Of a stretch of 14,648 nt of DNA, positions 1 to 6,647 are shown piece after piece. Numbering within the stretch: position 1 is the stretch's first letter; each line of letters begins with the position of its first letter. Source of the stretch: Actinomycetota bacterium (GTDB taxonomy: Bacteria > Actinomycetota > Actinomycetes > S36-B12 > UBA5976); contig CANFIL010000021.1 in the NCBI GenBank assembly GCA_947447095.1, positions 1 to 14,648 of the forward strand, in the 5' to 3' direction. Under the pieces are notes generated by a model. It saw only the letters and a program-made list of their open reading frames with translations. It made no database searches and was not told the DNA's origin. Made by a program: the position numbers and the translations under genes.

Positions 1-537
1 CGTCAAAATCAAAGAATTCAGTGATGTGTACTCGAGTACATCCACATCATTCAGCAATTGACGGTAAGCCTCGACAAAATCATTGTCGTGTTCACGCAAA
101 GCAGTGATCAACGCGGCGAAATAAAACTCGCTATCAGTATCGCCTTCCATAACGTCAATCAAATCTGGATCAATAAGCGAGTTCAACAATTCACCACGAG
201 GAATTCCACCATTGTGGCAAAACGCAATTGGACCTGCTGGGCCAGACTTAATGAACGGATGAGTGTTGGGCAAACACACCTGAAGTTCTTCTGTAGCCCA
301 TCGCAAATGCACAATGCCATCCGTCGACTTCGTCTCGCCAGTTGCCTTTGCGTACGCATCAGATTCGTGCGCTGCCTTGACGTCGCGTACCAATTCGATG
401 TGACCATTACTGTCGAAAGCCATTCCCCAACCATCTTGATGAATACGGCTGAGTTCGCGCAATGCATCAGCATCAGATGCGAGTGCTTCGTTAACAGTCA
501 ATGGTGCTGGCGAATGCCAGGCAAAAAGACGACACAT
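1..537 (-). CDS. Class II (Ntn-type) glutamine amidotransferase, 3' end outside window
   Basis: The reading frame is open from the ATG at 537 to the window edge (179 residues seen, C-terminus missing). It begins Met-Cys-Arg-Leu-Phe-Ala, so Cys2 becomes the N-terminal nucleophile after Met removal, the hallmark of class II amidotransferases. Further family motifs are visible: HLRWAT at 77-82, HNGG at 108-111 and DTDSE at 133-137. These domains release ammonia from glutamine or cleave a gamma-glutamyl bond. The MCRLFA start resembles the EgtC/YafJ/DUG3-like stand-alone group more than the GltB, GlmS or PurF domains, which start MCGI or CGI; no partner domain is visible before the edge. The start is supported by AAGGG six bases upstream (544-548). 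Only 13 bases separate it from the end of the glutamine-synthetase-like gene, so the two are probably co-transcribed. The true substrate cannot be read from the sequence. Confidence 0.88.
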   Translation of the reverse strand, partial: MCRLFAWHSPAPLTVNEALASDADALRELSRIHQDGWGMAFDSNGHIELVRDVKAAHESDAYAKATGETKSTDGIVHLRWATEELQVCLPNTHPFIKSGPAGPIAFCHNGGIPRGELLNSLIDPDLIDVMEGDTDSEFYFAALITALREHDNDFVEAYRQLLNDVDVLEYTSLNSLILT

Positions 538-550
538 ATCGTTCCCTTAA

Positions 551-1894
551 TTAGTACGTAGTGAAAGTATTTGCTCGTGCCCACGCTAGCCCATTGGCTT
601 GCGCCTTTGCGTTTTCTGCACGTCGTGACGCCAAATAACAGCGACCCATCAGGTCACCCAGTGTGTCCATTAGTACCTGATCGCGTTCGAGTAGATCGAG
701 CGCCTCAAGCTGTGTGCGAGGTAGCGGCTGTACACCGCAGGCCTTCTTTTCTTCGTCGCTGAGAAGTTCTGGATCGCGATGTGCAGGTAGCGGTGGAACT
801 AAACCGCGCTCTACGCCATCAAGTCCAGCCATAATCAGCCCGGCCAGTGCCAAGTATGGATTTGCCGATGCGTCGCTGGCCTTGAGTTCAATGTTCGTGG
901 ACTGTTCTTCGCGACCCTTGAATGGGCTCGCCACTCGCACGGTACATTCACGATTGTCATAACCCCAGGCAACAGTTGACCCAGCCCAAGCATGAGGCGC
1001 AAGACGCTCAAACGACACGTACGACGGACACGTCAGTCCAACGAGTGCAGGTAGGTGCTCCAAAATGCCAGCAATGAACGATGCACCAAATTCGGAAATC
1101 TTTGTGGGATCTTCCTTGTTGTAGAGCAGGTTGTGCTTTCCCTTCCACACGCTGAAGTGCAAGTGCGCTCCGGAACCAACTTCATTTTCATATGGCTTCG
1201 GTGAGAACGATGCCATCAGACCATGCTGAACTTCTGCAGTTCCACGAATGGTGTCGCGGAACTTTAACTGGTTATCAGCAGCAGAGAGGGCGTCGGTGTA
1301 CTTGATAACAATTTCAAGTTGACCATTTCCGTATTCGTTAATGGCTTGCTCAACGATGTAACCCTGAGATGTCAGGTTGTCGATCATGTCGTTCAAGACG
1401 TGGCTTGCACGATCCAAACCTGCGGTTGAATAACACGATGCGTTGGCCCACGGAATCGGATTCTCACGAGTGCCTTCGGCCATGTAGAACTCATTTTCAA
1501 AAGCGGCCTTGATTTCAATTCCAGATTCAGCGGCCTTCGCAATTGCTCGCTTGAGGACGGTACGGGTGCAGCCACCCCATTCCGAGCCATCGGGCCACCG
1601 CAAATCGCCAATGACACTCGCAGTGCTATCAACCCAAGGAAGCTCAGTGTAAGTATCTAAGTCAGGAACAATGCGAACTTCGCCGACAGGTTCCATGCCT
1701 TCGACCGAGACCAAGTCTTCAAAAAGATTCACCGCATTCTGCGCGCGAGTCAGGCCAATGCCTTCGTCAATTTTTCCCGCGAACTGTGAGCCAGTTGTGC
1801 CTTTGGCGCGAATGACGCCACTTGGATCGCAATACACAAAACGAACATTGCGAATGTCTTTGTCGATTACACGCTTGAGTGGATCTTTAGCCAT
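551..1894 (-). CDS. Glutamine-synthetase-family ligase (probable gamma-glutamyl-amide/amine synthetase)
   Basis: A 447-residue protein of the glutamine synthetase fold: an N-terminal beta-grasp domain (about 10-105) followed by the catalytic barrel. Metal and substrate residues are recognisable: ENE at 133-135, E187 and E194 in the NEYGNGQLE segment, GSGAHLH at 240-246 (H244 matches the metal-binding His), R297, NRE at 314-316, and the IELKASD/ANPYLAL block at 335-350 with E336 as likely metal ligand. Classical GlnA has Arg two residues after that Glu; here it is Lys338, as in FluG- or GlnA3/4-like members. The NLY adenylylation site of true GlnA is absent, and the length is slightly below the usual 470. 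I infer ATP-dependent coupling of glutamate to an amine or ammonia rather than main nitrogen assimilation. The gene lies 20 bases after nadR and 13 bases before the amidotransferase. True glutamine synthetase activity cannot be excluded. Confidence 0.85.
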   Translation of the reverse strand: MAKDPLKRVIDKDIRNVRFVYCDPSGVIRAKGTTGSQFAGKIDEGIGLTRAQNAVNLFEDLVSVEGMEPVGEVRIVPDLDTYTELPWVDSTASVIGDLRWPDGSEWGGCTRTVLKRAIAKAAESGIEIKAAFENEFYMAEGTRENPIPWANASCYSTAGLDRASHVLNDMIDNLTSQGYIVEQAINEYGNGQLEIVIKYTDALSAADNQLKFRDTIRGTAEVQHGLMASFSPKPYENEVGSGAHLHFSVWKGKHNLLYNKEDPTKISEFGASFIAGILEHLPALVGLTCPSYVSFERLAPHAWAGSTVAWGYDNRECTVRVASPFKGREEQSTNIELKASDASANPYLALAGLIMAGLDGVERGLVPPLPAHRDPELLSDEEKKACGVQPLPRTQLEALDLLERDQVLMDTLGDLMGRCYLASRRAENAKAQANGLAWARANTFTTY

Positions 1895-1900
1895 GTCCCG

Positions 1901-1906
1901 ATACTA
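1901..1906 (-). promoter_or_regulatory. Candidate -10 box for leaderless transcription of the GS-like gene
   Basis: In the 20-base gap after nadR, the minus strand reads TAGTAT, then CGGGAC, then the ATG at 1894. A TAnnnT box six bases before a start codon is the layout of leaderless promoters, common in actinobacteria. No good Shine-Dalgarno is present (only GGGA close to the ATG) and no convincing -35 is seen. If used, the ligase/amidotransferase pair could be transcribed separately from nadR. Confidence 0.35.
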
Positions 1907-1914
1907 GGGCGAGA

Positions 1915-2985
1915 TTAGCCAACGTGAAAGGCAAATGCTTGAGCCATTGCGTCATCAATTGCCTCGAGAGCCAATGCAACACGAGTCTCAACAGTGCCAT
2001 CCAGCGCCACCCAGGATCGACCAGTGGCTATGAGCTCGTCTTCAAACTCACGGGTCATGGTTTCGCGAAGGTTTTCGCTGTCTCGGATTGCGTCTTGGAC
2101 AAAGGTCACTCCGTCAGGCTGAGTCACGAAGTAGATTCGATTGGGATTATTGGCTGGCATCGGCAAGCGTGCCTTATCCCCCATGTATCGACGCTCCCAG
2201 ATGAGTGTGGCAAAAACATCAGTGTCACAGCACACAACCGGCCCACCGGTTCGAGCCGCAACATCTTCAAGCTGTTGTTGAACTACTGCGATTTCGACGA
2301 AGTCTGTTGTGGTCCATGGAACTTCATATTCCATTTTGCCGATCGCTTCTGCCTGTTCGCGCTTACGCATTGTCAGGTCACGACCATATTCGCGAATGTA
2401 GTTGGTCTGCACGAAATCGCCGCCGCGCTTAATGAGTTCTGCTTGAACCGCGAGTGACGTTGTCGTTGTACCAGTTGATTCCGCACCAACAAAGACTGCG
2501 CGAATCGCCAAGAGTTCTCGAGTTCCCGGACCGAGAAGGTGCCAGTTTCCAATAAGGTCAGCGCGAATCTGAGTCGATGAGACGGGAACGATCGCTCGCT
2601 CGGGATCGTAACTGTAATGATGCAAGCCCAGCATCGCGGCGAACTGTTCGCCACTTTGCTCTGACGTCACCAACAAGTCCACTGGCGGCGTCTGTCGCAG
2701 ATGCCCTTCGATGACGCGCGAGTTCGATTTCACGACTGCTGAGTCTGTTGGATCGTACGGTGTGGATTCGTACCCGTGAACGATCGTCATGGCCGATTCG
2801 GCTACGCCTTCAGCGATGCAATCTTGCTCAAGTGCTTTCGCGCGTAATTCTGCGCTGAAGCGATCATGCGGCTGACCCAACACAACGACAACGACGTGAT
2901 CGCGTTTTTGGATCGCGGCCTTGATTAACTTCACGTGACCCATGTGGGGTGGATTAAAAGTCCCCGTGACCAAAGCGGCTGGCAT
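1915..2985 (-). CDS. nadR: NadR-like bifunctional NMN adenylyltransferase / ribosylnicotinamide kinase
   Basis: A 356-residue protein in two domains. Residues 1-150 form a nucleotidyltransferase: the H-motif GTFNPPHMGH at 8-17 and the SSTQIR signature at 136-141 are both intact. Residues about 160-350 form a P-loop kinase-like domain like the C-terminal part of NadR, with GAESTGTT at 167-174 and an acidic strand CDTD at 253-256. The family converts nicotinamide riboside to NMN and NMN to NAD in the cytoplasm. The helix-turn-helix domain of enterobacterial NadR is missing, so no repressor role is expected. The normal P-loop has Lys at the place of Thr173; a kinase with this loop may still work or may have lost activity. 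ATG at 2985 starts right at the adenylyltransferase domain. It lies downstream of the ilvC terminator, so it needs its own promoter, and it probably reads on into the ligase gene 20 bases later. Confidence 0.87.
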   Translation of the reverse strand: MPAALVTGTFNPPHMGHVKLIKAAIQKRDHVVVVVLGQPHDRFSAELRAKALEQDCIAEGVAESAMTIVHGYESTPYDPTDSAVVKSNSRVIEGHLRQTPPVDLLVTSEQSGEQFAAMLGLHHYSYDPERAIVPVSSTQIRADLIGNWHLLGPGTRELLAIRAVFVGAESTGTTTTSLAVQAELIKRGGDFVQTNYIREYGRDLTMRKREQAEAIGKMEYEVPWTTTDFVEIAVVQQQLEDVAARTGGPVVCCDTDVFATLIWERRYMGDKARLPMPANNPNRIYFVTQPDGVTFVQDAIRDSENLRETMTREFEDELIATGRSWVALDGTVETRVALALEAIDDAMAQAFAFHVG

Positions 2986-2992
2986 ATCCCAA

Positions 2993-2998
2993 AGCCTA
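2993..2998 (-). promoter_or_regulatory. Candidate -10 box for nadR
   Basis: On the minus strand TAGGCT stands seven bases before the nadR ATG, in the short stretch left between the ilvC terminator and nadR. It fits TAnnnT of a leaderless promoter. The position where a -35 should be falls in the T-tract of the terminator and is weak. This is pattern evidence only. Confidence 0.25.
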
Positions 2999-3016
2999 GT
3001 CGCAATTTTCGGACAT

Positions 3017-3058
3017 AAAAAACGAGGAGATCAGCACTCGTAAGTACTGATCTCCTCG
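3017..3058 (-). terminator. Intrinsic terminator of the ilvBNC operon
   Basis: The arms CGAGGAGATCAG (3023-3034) and CTGATCTCCTCG (3047-3058) pair perfectly over 12 bp around a 12-base loop. Read on the minus strand, the hairpin is followed by six T residues (3022-3017). It lies 18 bases past the ilvC stop codon and before nadR, so it closes the ilvB-ilvN-ilvC transcript. Confidence 0.93.
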
Positions 3059-3075
3059 AAAGAGAGTGCGATCGA

Positions 3076-4104
3076 TTAACGACCTGCAGCGCCTTCTACG
3101 TAATCGCTGTCACCAGTCTTAACCCATGACATCAACTTGCGAAGTTCGCGGCCGGTTGCCTCGATTGGATGAGCTTCACCCTTAGCGCGAAGCGCCTTGA
3201 ACTCTGGTGCGCCCGCATCCTGATCGTCGATGAAGCGCTGTGCGAACTTGCCCTGCTGGATGTCGGTGAGGACATCCTTCATTGCTGCCTTCACATCTGC
3301 ACTGATAACGCGTGGACCTGAAACGTAGTCGCCATATTCAGCGGTGTCAGAAACTGACCAACGCTGCTTGGCAATGCCACCTTCGTACATCAAGTCAACG
3401 ATGAGCTTGAGTTCGTGCAAGCACTCGAAGTAAGCAACTTCTGGCTGGTAACCAGCTTCAACAAGTGTTTCGAAGCCAGCCTGAACGAGTGCCGATGCGC
3501 CACCACAAAGAACTGCCTGCTCGCCGAACAAGTCGGTTTCGGTTTCTTCGGTGAATGTGGTCTTGATGCCACCGGCGCGAAGTGCACCGATGCCAGCTGC
3601 GTATGAGAGCACCAATGGCCAAGCGTTGCCAGTTGCATCCTGCTCAACAGCCACGATCGCTGGAACGCCTCGACCGGCGACATACTCACGACGCACCAAG
3701 TGGCCTGGGCCCTTTGGAGCAGCCATGCAGACGTCAACGTCAGCAGGAGGCGTGATGTAACCGAAACGGATGTTGAATCCGTGCGCGAAGAACAGTGCGT
3801 CGCCAGCCTTGAGGTTTGGCTCAACTGATTCTGCATATACGGTGCGAGCAACGTGATCTGGTACCAACATCATGATGACGTCGGCTTCAGCAGCTGCAGT
3901 TGCTGGATCTACAACACGTAGACCTTCAGCTTCAGCCTTTGCGCGGCTCTTTGAGCCCTCGGCAAGACCAACGCGTACGTCAACACCACTGTCGCGCAAG
4001 CTCAACGCATGTGCGTGACCCTGGCTGCCGTAGCCAATGACGGCTACCTTACGACCCTGGATGATCGACAGATCTGCGTCATCTTCATAAAACAATTCGG
4101 CCAC
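3076..4104 (-). CDS. ilvC: Ketol-acid reductoisomerase, class I
   Basis: A 342-residue, full-length short-form (class I) enzyme that rearranges acetolactate or acetohydroxybutyrate and reduces it with NADPH to the 2,3-dihydroxy acid, the second common step of valine and isoleucine synthesis. The Rossmann motif GYGSQG is at 24-29, H108 is in FAHGF and K131 in PKGPGH. The knotted C-terminal domain shows the two-metal ligands D191 and E195 (DLFGEQ), E227 and E231 (ECLHE) and S252. The start is GTG at 4104, chosen because AAGGAG lies five bases upstream and the protein then begins as in homologues. It is third in the operon, 45 bases after ilvN; a TAGAAT box in that gap could be a weak internal promoter. 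A strong terminator follows. Confidence 0.98.
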   Translation of the reverse strand: MAELFYEDDADLSIIQGRKVAVIGYGSQGHAHALSLRDSGVDVRVGLAEGSKSRAKAEAEGLRVVDPATAAAEADVIMMLVPDHVARTVYAESVEPNLKAGDALFFAHGFNIRFGYITPPADVDVCMAAPKGPGHLVRREYVAGRGVPAIVAVEQDATGNAWPLVLSYAAGIGALRAGGIKTTFTEETETDLFGEQAVLCGGASALVQAGFETLVEAGYQPEVAYFECLHELKLIVDLMYEGGIAKQRWSVSDTAEYGDYVSGPRVISADVKAAMKDVLTDIQQGKFAQRFIDDQDAGAPEFKALRAKGEAHPIEATGRELRKLMSWVKTGDSDYVEGAAGR

Positions 4105-4109
4105 GGTTA

Positions 4110-4115
4110 CTCCTT
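4110..4115 (-). promoter_or_regulatory. Ribosome binding site fixing the GTG start of ilvC
   Basis: AAGGAG on the minus strand, five bases before the GTG at 4104. It is the reason for preferring this non-ATG start. Confidence 0.85.
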
Positions 4116-4149
4116 AGTTCCTTCTGCTGAATTCTAGTGTCTTGCGTTA

Positions 4150-4659
4150 CTAGCCTCGAACCGCACGGTCGCCGATTGCACGACCACCGCGGGCCAAAGC
4201 CACAACGCCAGATTGAACGATTTCCTTGATTCCGTAAGGCGCCAAGGCCGCTACGAAAGCTTCGAGTTTGTCGCGCGAACCAGTAACTTCAATTGTCACT
4301 GCTTCCCCACTGACATCGACAATGCGCCCGCGGAAGACTTCGACGTGCTGCATGATTGCGGCGCGATGGCTGTCATCGCCACGCATCTTGATCAACATCA
4401 GTTCGCGTCCGATTGCGGTGCTGTCGTCCATTTCAACGATTTTGAGAACGTTGATGAGTTTGTTGAGTTGCTTAGTGATCTGCTCAAGAGCTTGGTCATC
4501 CACATCGACAACGATGGTCATTCGCGAAACATCTGGAGTTTCAGTTGGACCAACTGCCAATGATTCGATGTTGTACGCGCGACGCGAGAACAGCGCCGAG
4601 ATACGAGCCAGTACGCCCGGCTGATCCTGCACAAGTACAGAGAGTGTGTGACGTGCCAT
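4150..4659 (-). CDS. ilvN: Acetolactate synthase small (regulatory) subunit
   Basis: A 169-residue protein with the usual layout of the long bacterial IlvN/IlvH type: an N-terminal ACT domain (about 4-75) and a C-terminal ALS_ss_C domain (about 85-160). The ACT effector loop is recognisable: QPGVLARI at 13-20 and the YNIESL strand at 29-34, with N30 at the place that in E. coli IlvH contributes to valine binding. It binds the catalytic subunit, raises its activity and gives feedback inhibition by branched-chain amino acids. The ATG lies three bases after the ilvB stop, and its Shine-Dalgarno sits inside the end of ilvB, so the two subunits are translationally linked, which suits a fixed stoichiometry. 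Confidence 0.97.
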   Translation of the reverse strand: MARHTLSVLVQDQPGVLARISALFSRRAYNIESLAVGPTETPDVSRMTIVVDVDDQALEQITKQLNKLINVLKIVEMDDSTAIGRELMLIKMRGDDSHRAAIMQHVEVFRGRIVDVSGEAVTIEVTGSRDKLEAFVAALAPYGIKEIVQSGVVALARGGRAIGDRAVRG

Positions 4660-4662
4660 GAC

Positions 4663-6408
4663 TTATGCCTCCTCTCGTTCCCACTTGGGCGCAAGATCGC
4701 GTGCGAATTGAATTTCGTCATTGCTCATGCCGGCTGCGACCATTGGCCACACCATGGCGTCACGGTGAACACGGAAGTCGATGACAACAGGAACGTCATT
4801 GGTTTCCATTGCCTTTTCGATCGCCTTATCGATTTCGTCGGCTTCCGTTACACGTAGTCCCAAGCAGCCGTAGGCGTCTGCGAGCTTTACGAAGTCTGGG
4901 AATGAGTGCGAGTGCAAATCAGTGTTGCTGTAGCGCTCGTTGTAGAACAAGGTCTGCCATTGACGAACCATGCCAAGTGACGAGTTGTTGATCAAGGCGA
5001 CCTTGATTGGAATGTCATTGATTGTGCAGGTAGCTAGTTCTTGGTTAGTCATCTGGAAGCAGCCATCGCCATCAACGGCCCACACTGCCTTGTCAGGGCA
5101 GCCAACCTTGGCGCCCATAGCTGCAGGAATTGCGTAGCCCATCGTGCCCAAGCCGCCACTGTTGATCCACGTATTCGGATTTTCGTAGCCGATGAATTGC
5201 GCAGCCCACATTTGATGCTGTCCAACCCCGGAAGTGTAGATCGCATCAGGTCCAACGATCTTGCCAAGGCGCTCAATCACAAGTTGTGGCGACAACGTGC
5301 CGTCAGTTGGTAAGTCGTAACCAACTGGATACGTTTCGCGCAGATTATTAAGCGTCTTCCACCACGGAGTGAGATCAGCACGGTTGCCTGCATCGAATTC
5401 GGCAGTGACCGCAGGCACAAGCTGAATCAATGCCTCACGAACGTCGGCAACGATGGGAATGTCAGCTACGCGGTTCTTGCCAATTTCCGCTGGATCGATG
5501 TCGATGTGAATGACGCTTGCACGTGGAGCAAACGACGAAAGTTTGCCAGTGACGCGGTCATCAAAGCGGGCGCCTAGCGTGATGAGCAAATCACTTTGCT
5601 GTAACGCGCCTACTGCTCCAACACTTCCGTGCATGCCAGGCATGCCCATGTGTTGTGGGTGACTATCAGGGAATGCGCCACGAGCCATCAAGGTTGTGAC
5701 AACTGGAATTCCGGTCAGATCAGCGAGCGCGCGAAGTTCCTTGTTGGCACCTGCGCGAATGACGCCGCCGCCAACATAAAGAACAGGGCGCTTAGCCTCT
5801 ACGATCATGCGTGCAGCTTCTTTGATCTGTCGCGCATGTGGCTTTGTGGTCGGCTTGTAGCCAGGCATGTCCACAAACGCTGGCCAATCGAAAGTGGTTT
5901 CATTTTGGAGCGCGTCTTTGCTGATGTCGACAAGGACAGGACCAGGTCGGCCAGTGCTCGCCAAGTGGAATGCTTCCTTGATTGCGCGTGGAATATCGTC
6001 AGCATTAGTAATCAAGTAGTTGTGCTTGGTGATCGGCATAGTGATGCCGCGAATGTCAGCTTCTTGGAATGCGTCGCTACCAATTGCCGCGGACGAGACC
6101 TGGCCAGTGATCGCAACAAGTGGAACCGAGTCCATGTGCGCGTCAGCAATTGGCGTGACGAGGTTTGTGGCACCAGGGCCGGACGTTGCCATGCATACGC
6201 CAACGCGACCCGTGGCAGCGGCGTATCCCTGGGCAGCGTGACCGCCACCTTGTTCATGTCGCACCAAGATGTGGCGAACTGACTTTGAGTCCATTAGGGG
6301 GTCATAGGCGGGAAGAATTGCACCGCCGGGGATTCCGAAAACAACCTCGGCTTCAACTTGCTCGAGGGATCGCACCAATGATTGGGCGCCTGTGATCTTT
6401 TCAGACAT
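4663..6408 (-). CDS. ilvB: Acetolactate synthase large (catalytic) subunit
   Basis: A 581-residue thiamine-diphosphate enzyme that decarboxylates pyruvate and joins it to a second pyruvate or to 2-oxobutyrate, the first committed step of branched-chain amino acid synthesis. Domains in order: Pyr-binding (about 5-170) with FGIPGGA at 24-30 and the cofactor-activating Glu52 in RHEQ; the FAD-binding central domain (about 195-330) with RFDDR at 281-285; and the PP domain (about 375-555) with GDG at 447-449 and NN at 474-475 of the ThDP motif, and VRQWQ at 481-485. The start at 6408 was chosen because the protein begins as homologues do (MSEKITGAQ) and AAGGAAGG precedes it by ten bases. The frame stays open upstream to 6609, with another ATG at 6465 giving 600 residues, but those residues do not look like protein of this family. 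First gene of ilvB-ilvN-ilvC. Confidence 0.97.
   Translation of the reverse strand: MSEKITGAQSLVRSLEQVEAEVVFGIPGGAILPAYDPLMDSKSVRHILVRHEQGGGHAAQGYAAATGRVGVCMATSGPGATNLVTPIADAHMDSVPLVAITGQVSSAAIGSDAFQEADIRGITMPITKHNYLITNADDIPRAIKEAFHLASTGRPGPVLVDISKDALQNETTFDWPAFVDMPGYKPTTKPHARQIKEAARMIVEAKRPVLYVGGGVIRAGANKELRALADLTGIPVVTTLMARGAFPDSHPQHMGMPGMHGSVGAVGALQQSDLLITLGARFDDRVTGKLSSFAPRASVIHIDIDPAEIGKNRVADIPIVADVREALIQLVPAVTAEFDAGNRADLTPWWKTLNNLRETYPVGYDLPTDGTLSPQLVIERLGKIVGPDAIYTSGVGQHQMWAAQFIGYENPNTWINSGGLGTMGYAIPAAMGAKVGCPDKAVWAVDGDGCFQMTNQELATCTINDIPIKVALINNSSLGMVRQWQTLFYNERYSNTDLHSHSFPDFVKLADAYGCLGLRVTEADEIDKAIEKAMETNDVPVVIDFRVHRDAMVWPMVAAGMSNDEIQFARDLAPKWEREEA
4668..4674 (-). promoter_or_regulatory. 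Ribosome binding site of ilvN inside the ilvB 3' end
   Basis: GAGGAGG on the minus strand, eight bases before the ilvN ATG and within the last codons of ilvB (Glu-Glu-Ala). It is the strongest Shine-Dalgarno in the operon. Confidence 0.85.
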
Positions 6409-6453
6409 AACTGTCTTGCCTTCCTTGTGAGGATCGCTCACATCGGTCTTGCG

Positions 6454-6483
6454 CCCCTGCGCCATGGTGGCTCGTAACAGGGG
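6454..6483 (-). promoter_or_regulatory. Nested hairpin in the ilvB 5' leader
   Basis: On the minus strand CCCCTG and CAGGGG form a 6-bp outer stem and GCCA/TGGC a 4-bp inner stem, 46 to 75 bases before the ilvB ATG. There is no T-tract after it, so it is not an intrinsic terminator by itself. It could belong to a leader control element; branched-chain operons in actinobacteria are often attenuated. The evidence is structural only. Confidence 0.3.
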
Positions 6484-6524
6484 GTGCAATCGGTTTGCTT
6501 GTGGCGTACCGGCTGCGTCCCCCA

Positions 6525-6554
6525 ACCATAGAGCAAATAAGCCCGATTCGTCAC
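6525..6554 (-). promoter_or_regulatory. Candidate ilvB promoter
   Basis: GTGACG (-35, four of six consensus matches) and TATGGT (-10, four of six) are spaced by 18 bases on the minus strand. Transcription from here would give a leader of roughly 110 bases that includes the nested hairpin at 6454-6483. Chance matches of this quality are common, so this is tentative. Confidence 0.25.
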
Positions 6555-6571
6555 ATTCAGCCAATCTGGTG

Positions 6572-6600
6572 GTGAACCACGGGTGAACAAGTTGTAACCT
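6572..6600 (+). promoter_or_regulatory. Candidate ppdK promoter
   Basis: GTGAAC (6572-6577) and TAACCT (6595-6600) are spaced by 17 bases on the plus strand, in the gap between divergent ilvB and ppdK. The predicted transcript start, about 6607, falls at the first bases of the perfect inverted repeat 6606-6629. Both boxes are only partial consensus matches. Confidence 0.25.
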
Positions 6601-6605
6601 CAATA

Positions 6606-6629
6606 TCAAGAAACAACGGCGTTTCTTGA
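6606..6629. promoter_or_regulatory. Perfect inverted repeat, candidate operator in the ilvB/ppdK divergent region
   Basis: The half-site TCAAGAAAC (6606-6614) is repeated exactly as GTTTCTTGA (6621-6629) across a six-base spacer. It ends 18 bases before the ppdK ATG and about 200 bases before the ilvB ATG. The size (24 bases) and symmetry are typical of a dimeric repressor site. As RNA it could also fold as a 9-bp hairpin just upstream of the ppdK ribosome binding site. No T-tract follows, so it is not a terminator. The regulator is unknown. Confidence 0.6.
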
Positions 6630-6647
6630 CTGTGCGAAAGGGTCGTC

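Noticed and set aside
27..40. 14-base perfect palindrome TGTACTCGAGTACA
   Set aside because: It lies inside the amidotransferase coding sequence and about one such palindrome is expected by chance in a window of this size.
551..1894. Calling the ligase glnA, the main glutamine synthetase
   Set aside because: The adenylylation segment is missing, a key Arg is replaced by Lys338, and the neighbours point to a specialised gamma-glutamyl ligase.
6409..6609. 67-codon in-frame upstream extension of ilvB, including an ATG at 6465
   Set aside because: There is no Shine-Dalgarno before the upstream starts, the encoded residues do not resemble any IlvB N-terminus, and AAGGAAGG supports the start at 6408.
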